Shown here piece by piece: positions 59,911 through 64,000 of a stretch of DNA of 64,000 bases. The translations under genes and the position numbers were made by a program. Each line of letters begins with the position of its first letter. The stretch's first letter is position 1. The notes under the pieces are model-generated. The model was not told where the DNA came from. It worked only from the letters and a program-made list of their open reading frames with translations, and ran no database searches. The stretch comes from Poriferisodalis sp965198245 (GTDB lineage: Bacteria; Actinomycetota; Acidimicrobiia; Acidimicrobiales; Poriferisodalaceae): positions 4,325,053 through 4,389,052 of the forward strand of contig NZ_OZ240249.1 of the NCBI RefSeq assembly GCF_965198245.1. The letters run 5' to 3'.

Positions 59911-60225
59911 GACGATGGCCAACTCGATCGCTTGGACCTTGATCGCCTCGGTGAGCTGACCGATCTCTGTCCGGGCCGCTTCGAGCTCCCAGTTCCGTTC
60001 GGTGGCCGGGCGACCCGGCTTGCGGGCCAGCGCAGCCAGCGCCGCGTCCTTCACCGTCCGGCGGATGGTGATGGTCGTCGACACATCGACCCCCCACTTC
60101 CGGGCCGCGTCGGCCTGGGTGATCTCTCCGCCCGTGACCTGCAAGCAGATCTCCCACTTCGTCTCCGCGGACAGCTTCTTCGGTCGACGCCGACCCTCGC
60201 TGACAGTCATCTGATGCTCCTTCAC
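59887..60225 (-). CDS. IS3-type orfA
   Basis: 112-residue DNA-binding protein with a helix-turn-helix (residues 15–50: SAETKWEICLQVTGGEITQ, AARKWGVDVSTT) and a C-terminal leucine-rich coil. It overlaps orfB in the −1 frame; a slippery heptamer GGGAAAA lies at 59902–59908 near its end. Confidence 0.85.
   Translation of the reverse strand: MKEHQMTVSEGRRRPKKLSAETKWEICLQVTGGEITQADAARKWGVDVSTTITIRRTVKDAALAALARKPGRPATERNWELEAARTEIGQLTEAIKVQAIELAIVRGKSGWD
59902..59908 (-). promoter_or_regulatory. Programmed −1 frameshift heptamer
   Basis: On the minus strand the codons G GGA AAA (in orfA frame) fit the X XXY YYZ slippery pattern. Slipping back one base joins orfA to the orfB frame, as in other IS3 elements. 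A downstream stimulatory structure was not checked. Confidence 0.65.
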
Positions 60226-60290
60226 GCGTCAGCGAGAACACGATCAGACTTGGTTCATTCCTCGGTGGACCCTCCGCGGCAAAGTCAGAC

Positions 60291-60675
60291 GCACAACAGC
60301 CACACGGTCGGAATGGCGGCGTTGTCGCTGCGCGTTGTGAGCATCGGTGATGATACAGCAGTGACGCTTGAGCAGGCGGTGATACGGACATCTCTGCCCT
60401 TGTTGGCCGTGGCAGTCGGGGCGCTGACAGGAGTTCTGGTGAGCGTCTTCGCGCCGGCGAATGCGCTTGACGGTTGGGAGGTCGCGATTGTGGCGGCAGC
60501 GGCGGTCGCTTCCTGGCTGGTGATTCATCTTTTAGTCCTATTGGACGCAGATCGCCGTGGCTGGCACGACAAGGCCGCCGGCACGATTGTTACGCAAGAC
60601 TTCCCGCGTGTCTGGCGGCGAATCGACGACGAGATGAACCAGCGATGGAAGGGCTACCTGCACGGCCGACCGTGA
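60291..60675 (+). pseudogene. RDD-family membrane protein, truncated
   Basis: C-terminal part only. LSLRVVSIGDDTAVTLEQAV is the loop after the first helix; two hydrophobic helices follow (about 60385–60440 and 60485–60535), then DADRRGWHDKAAGTIV, the diagnostic RDD motif. The frame starts at the IS3-type border, with the missing N-terminal helix not found on the other side. A start at ATG 60313 could give a 120-residue fragment. Confidence 0.75.
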
Positions 60676-61065
60676 TGAAGCCGCTGGGAACTCAACGGCG
60701 CATCCGCTGACGCCGTGTGCATGGCCAAACCCGCAGACGCCCCGGTCGACCTGTGACCAGGGCAACAGGACCACTACCCACAGCGTCCCTGCAGGCACTT
60801 ACGTGGACGACAACTGCCCTGCGGCGCGCACGGGCGACGGGAACGGCTTTATGCTCACCATCGCGGTGTCGGCAATGTCGCCGTGGGGGTGTGGGACGAC
60901 ACGACGAGGGGCCAGTTAGCGGCCTGCAGCGCGTTGGGGAGCCCGATCGCGTGCAGCTACCGGTACTTAGATGGTGAGTTCCAAGGGGTGGGGTCCACCG
61001 GTTGTGGGGTGAGGGTGTCCAGGCTCGGGGTGTGTATTCACGCTTCGATCTTGGAGGTTCTCAGC
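60676..61065. other. Degraded intergenic stretch
   Basis: About 390 bases with no supportable gene. Short coding-like pieces in changing frames (for example THSVPAGTYVDD and GVWDDTTRGQLAACSALGS) suggest decayed coding DNA, but I do not recognise the source. Confidence 0.5.
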
Positions 61066-61950
61066 ATGGGCCCGGACTTGGACACCCTCGCGACCGCACT
61101 GTATGTGAGGATCGATGACCTGTTGGCGCAGAACCCTGGGTGGGCTCCCGAGCGGCCTGTGGTGGGGTTCGCCCCGAAGCTGACCGACGCGGAGCTGGTC
61201 ACTCTGGCGGTGATCTCGGCGCTTCTGGGCTATGACAACGAGTCGCAGTTCGTGCGCTTCGCGAGAGCGCATCTGCGGCCGTGGTTCCCCTGTCTGCCGA
61301 ACCGTGACGGCTACAACAAGCGGCTGCGGCGCAGCGCCGAGATGATCTCTCGTGTCATGGGATGGCTCGCACGCGAGTGGTGGCACGACGACGTGTGGCT
61401 GGTGGACTCCACCGCGGTCGAGTGCGGCACCAGCCGCGAGACCCAGAAGCGCTCCGGCCTCGCCCGATGGGCCCAATAGGGCTGGTGCGCGTCGCATTCG
61501 CGGTACTTCTGGGGTCTGGGGCTGCACCTTGTCGCCACCCCGGCGGGGCTGCCGATCGCGTTCGCGGTCGCCGACGCGAAAGCCGACGAACGCGAAGTCT
61601 GCGCCGACATGCTCTGCGGGGATCGCCCGGGCGGGCCAGACCCTCATCGCCGACAAGGGCTACCGCTCTGCTGCGTTCGAAGCGGACCTCAGCGACGTCG
61701 GCATCACCGTGGTGCGCCCTGCCACCCGATCCGAGGCCCCGCGGCCCGGCGCAAGGTTCCTGCGGCCTCTGCGCCAGATCATCGAATCGATCAACTGGAC
61801 CCTCAAAGGCCAGCTCAGCCTCGAACGCCACAAAGGACGCACCAAAGCCGGCGTCGCCGTGCGCATCGCGACACGGCTCCTCGCCCTCACCGCCGCCATC
61901 TGGCACAACGAGACCTACCGACACACCCGACCAGCACGCTCACTCACCGC
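61066..61950 (+). pseudogene. IS982-like transposase, broken
   Basis: MGPDLDTLATALYVRIDDLL with LAPERPVVG-type and KLTDAELVTLAVISALLGYD starts an IS982-like transposase. Asp in VWLVDSTAVECG fits the first catalytic residue. A TAG at 61477–61479 follows RWAQ, after which the frame resumes (SHSRYFWGLGLHLVATPAG); near 61612–61625 a frameshift moves the reading to IARAGQTLIADKGYRSAAFE and IIESINWTLKGQLSLERHKG (probable Glu). The element's ends were not found. Family name is from memory of sequence style; IS5-type is the alternative. Confidence 0.7.
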
Positions 61951-61952
61951 AT

Positions 61953-61980
61953 TGTCGGGCGGGGCCATGCGGCGTCGTTG
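61953..61980. repeat. 28-bp direct repeat, copy 1
   Basis: TGTCGGGCGGGGCCATGCGG followed by CGTCGTTG; identical second copy at 62024–62051, spaced 71 bp start to start. It lies between the broken transposase and the HNH gene. Confidence 0.85.
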
Positions 61981-62023
61981 GTGTGGCACGTATCTCACGA
62001 TGCCGTCGTCCGGTACTGCCGGG

Positions 62024-62051
62024 TGTCGGGCGGGGCCATGCGGCGTCGTTG
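62024..62051. repeat. 28-bp direct repeat, copy 2
   Basis: Second copy of the repeat that starts at 61953; ends 30 bases before the HNH endonuclease start. It could mark a duplication or an operator for the following gene. Confidence 0.85.
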
Positions 62052-62081
62052 TTGTGACACCCCTGCCGTACGGTTGTTCTT

Positions 62082-63281
62082 ATGAACGGCGGCGGCGATT
62101 CGGCTTGTGGGGGCGGTGCGGCAGGCGCGTTGGCATCGGGCGGGGTGCGTGTGGACGCGGTGGACGTTGCCGGGCTGTGCGGTGAGAGTCTGCGGGCTCG
62201 GCTGGGTGTGCTGGCTCGGGCCGAGTCGCGGCTCGCGGCGATGAAGGCCGACGCGTTGGGCGAGATCGCCCGCCGCAACGGCGACGGCGCCGCTGCGCAC
62301 GCTGCGACGGACGCCATGGCGATCTCGGGCCGCAGGGCGCGCGGCGAGGTCAGGGACGCAGTGAGGCTCGGCGGGCTGGACGCGACCCGTGAGGGGCTCT
62401 TTGCGGGTTCGGTTCCGGTGGGCCACGCGCAGCTGATCGCCCGTGCCGCCGGCGACGCCCCGATCGACGACGAGTTCCTCGCAGCGCGGGCACGACACGA
62501 GGGCTATGACGAATTCCGTCGCACTGTCGCCCGCCATGTGGCCGACGTCAGCCGAGACGACGGCGCGTCACTGCTGGAGCGGCAGCGCCGGGCGCGCAGC
62601 GCCAAGATCGTGACCCGCTCCAGCGACGGCATGACCGTGCTCAACCTCGTCGTCGACCCGATCACCGGCGCCCGGCTGGGCACGGTGATCGCCGCCGCCG
62701 AGCGGCGTCTGTTCAAGGACGAGGATCCCGCTGCGCGGCGCACACCCCAGCAGCGGATGGCCGACGCGATCAGCCAGCTCATCTGCGATCCCGACACCAA
62801 GCGCCCCGCGGGCGCGTCGCTGATCGTGGTCGCCGATTACGACATGGCGAACCACCAGCTCACCAACGGACGCCTCGCGGACGGCACCCCGATCCCGATC
62901 GGCGAGATCGCCAAGATCGCCGTCGACGCCGAAGTGCTGCCGGCGATCTTCGACGCCGCCACCGGCGACCTGCGCATGGGCCGCACCCGCCGCACCGCCA
63001 CCGACCTCCAACGCGCCGCGCTGGCATTGCGCGACAAGGGCTGCGTCGGGTGCGGCATCTCCCCCGAGCGCTGCCAGCACCACCACATCGACCACTGGCA
63101 GCACGGCGGCCACACCGACTACACCAACCTCGTCACCGTCTGCCCCGACTGCCACAACGACAAGATCCACCAACAAGGCTTCACCGCCGAATGGGACACC
63201 CCAGGCAGCCGCTACCGGCTCCAACCACCCACCCAGCCGCCAAACAGCAGCAACGACCCGTCACGAGCACCCCCACGCTGA
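62082..63281 (+). CDS. DUF222/HNH endonuclease (13E12 repeat family type)
   Basis: 399 residues. Residues 20–270 form the helical DUF222 region; the HNH nuclease is at about 320–375: CVGCGISPERCQHHHIDHWQ, then GGHTDYTNLVTVCPDCH with zinc-binding Cys and catalytic His. Such genes are multicopy in actinobacteria; in Mycobacterium tuberculosis related repeats serve as a prophage integration target. I see no clear ribosome binding site before ATG 62082. The last 30 residues are Pro/Ser-rich. Confidence 0.9.
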   Translation: MNGGGDSACGGGAAGALASGGVRVDAVDVAGLCGESLRARLGVLARAESRLAAMKADALGEIARRNGDGAAAHAATDAMAISGRRARGEVRDAVRLGGLDATREGLFAGSVPVGHAQLIARAAGDAPIDDEFLAARARHEGYDEFRRTVARHVADVSRDDGASLLERQRRARSAKIVTRSSDGMTVLNLVVDPITGARLGTVIAAAERRLFKDEDPAARRTPQQRMADAISQLICDPDTKRPAGASLIVVADYDMANHQLTNGRLADGTPIPIGEIAKIAVDAEVLPAIFDAATGDLRMGRTRRTATDLQRAALALRDKGCVGCGISPERCQHHHIDHWQHGGHTDYTNLVTVCPDCHNDKIHQQGFTAEWDTPGSRYRLQPPTQPPNSSNDPSRAPPR

Positions 63282-63332
63282 ACCCCCGGGGGCAAAGCCC
63301 CAACCGCCGAGACGCAAGACACTCGCGGTGAT

Positions 63333-63533
63333 TCACCCCAGGAGTGCACCAAGCTGCAGGGAGCAATCGATGCGCTGCTGCTCATTGCCGCGCTTGTAGA
63401 GGCGAAGACGATGATGCAGGGGCCCACCACGCTCGGACATCGAGATCGGAAGCACCTCGACAACACCGAAGCGGGCGCACTGGTAGCAATCGTCCCAGCC
63501 GAGGTTCGCGCCACTGCGACACGTGCGACACAC
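63333..63533 (-). pseudogene. ComF-type phosphoribosyltransferase-like fragment
   Basis: 66 residues: MCRTCRSGANLGWDDCYQCA holds two CxxC pairs, followed by VVEVLPISMSERGGPLHHRL and LRLYKR, which look like the zinc-finger start of ComF-type proteins. No phosphoribosyltransferase core remains before the stop at 63333, so only the N-terminal part is left. Confidence 0.5.
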
Positions 63534-63559
63534 GCCATCCTGTGGGCGAGCGATGGGAA

Positions 63560-63603
63560 CTAGACCCGGCCGAACTAGATCAAGGTACGGGCCGCGGGTC
63601 TAG
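63560..63603. repeat. 9-bp inverted repeat
   Basis: CTAGACCCG and CGGGTCTAG separated by 26 bases. Lies between the two small minus-strand fragments and could be an operator or terminator. Confidence 0.4.
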
Positions 63604-63608
63604 ATCGC

Positions 63609-63917
63609 TCATGCGAATACGGCATCGCTGCTGACGGCTAAGTCCGCTTCGAGCGCCGTAACGATTTGGTCCGCATCTCTCACAACCGTTGCATTGCGCG
63701 CAGCAGCATCCATTTGCTGGGCCCAAGGCTGGGCGGTCACCAGCGACTCGACGAGAAAAACACGCTTGCCATGCATTAGTGCCTCAGCGGATAGGCGACC
63801 ATGCCCGGCAGCCCCGACGGCTTGGACTTTGCGCAGAAATGCCGCCACAGACGGCAAAATTGCACAAAGAAGGCGTGACACGAATGGGCGACACGCGGCC
63901 GATAACTGTTGCGCCAC
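63609..63917 (-). pseudogene. Possible DprA/Rossmann-type protein C-terminal fragment
   Basis: 102-residue open frame. Residues 36–102 (GAAGHGRLSAEALMHGKRVF, LVESLVTAQPWAQQM, NATVVRDADQIVTAL) look like the end of a Rossmann-like protein of the DprA type. The first 35 residues look non-native, as if a frame change lies upstream. Identity is uncertain. Confidence 0.4.
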
Positions 63918-63954
63918 GACAGACCAGCGGTGGCGGCGCAGACCGACCGTAGGG

Positions 63955-64000
63955 TCAGCCGAGGAGGCCCATTCCGCCGACGGTGTCTCGTTCTTCGACG
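63955..64000 (-). CDS. 3' end of an unidentified gene running off the window
   Basis: The last 14 codons of a minus-strand frame, ending TVGGMGLLG then TGA. Too short to identify. Confidence 0.2.
   Translation of the reverse strand, partial: VEERDTVGGMGLLG

Larger units (their letters stand above)
58787..60290 (-). mobile_element. IS3-family insertion sequence
   Basis: About 1504 bp, with imperfect inverted ends: inward from the left GTCTGACTCTTCCGCGGAG, from the right GTCTGACTTTGCCGCGGAG, both later followed by AATGAACCAAGTC. It holds orfA and orfB in the usual −1 arrangement. I see no clear target duplication. It interrupts or adjoins a truncated RDD gene. The segment 58610–58786 to its left has no recognisable gene. 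Confidence 0.8.

Noticed and set aside
36305..62000. Repeats considered as a CRISPR array
   Set aside because: Repeats are coding, long and tandem or dispersed; no short regularly spaced repeats with unique spacers and no cas genes.

Overview
The window looks like the chromosome of a high-GC actinobacterium. The gene order tRNA-Trp–secE–nusG–rplK–rplA–rplJ–rplL–rpoB–rpoC–rpsL–rpsG–fusA–tuf–rpsJ and the actinobacterial-type RpoB rifampicin region support this. Acidimicrobiia is my best guess for the class, but that is inference. About 55% of the window is core translation and transcription machinery on the minus strand; the rest is accessory.

Layout. (1) 30–8065, minus: rplC-rplD-rplW-rplB-rpsS-rplV-rpsC-rplP-rpmC-rpsQ-rplN-rplX-rplE-rpsN-rpsH-rplF, mostly with 1–4 base overlaps or very short gaps. 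Several of these proteins carry unusual C-terminal tails. (2) 8066–18851: a non-ribosomal block between rplC and rpsJ. It splits the S10 operon and holds a four-gene operon (membrane hydroxylase, GH3-like adenylating enzyme, enolase-superfamily enzyme, small membrane protein), a medium-chain reductase, a three-subunit molybdenum hydroxylase with a MoaD/ThiS-like protein, and a Phd-like orphan. (3) 18852–35174: rpsJ back to secE, all minus. (4) 35256–35591: tRNA-Trp and tRNA-Met, followed by short copies of the tRNA-Met 3' end.

(5) 35660–58609, plus strand: the most unusual part, a tandem array of paired genes. Each complete unit has a large secreted modular protein (His/Cys/Asp-rich repeats, two beta-sandwich PPC-like domains, three short Ig-like repeats, and a C-terminal domain with lysozyme-like sequence features) followed by a lipoprotein whose start overlaps or closely follows the large gene. 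I count six units or remnants, A to F. A is interrupted by an IS256-type element with a perfect 8-bp target duplication; removing the element and one duplication restores a 1236-residue frame. B and D are reduced to the last part of the large gene plus a lipoprotein start. C lacks a signal peptide and its lipoprotein has an in-frame TAG. E is intact. F lacks the N-terminal part of the large protein and is followed by a betaine-type substrate-binding lipoprotein. The D lipoprotein start is joined to a piece of lysA. The array appears to be evolving by duplication, deletion and fusion.

(6) 58610–64000: mobile and degraded DNA. There is an IS3-type element with a programmed frameshift site, a truncated RDD membrane protein gene, an IS982-like transposase broken by a stop and a frameshift, a DUF222/HNH (13E12-type) endonuclease gene, and fragments resembling a ComF-type phosphoribosyltransferase and a DprA-like protein.

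The function of the paired secreted protein/lipoprotein array is unknown. The sequence suggests a cell-surface system possibly acting on or near peptidoglycan.
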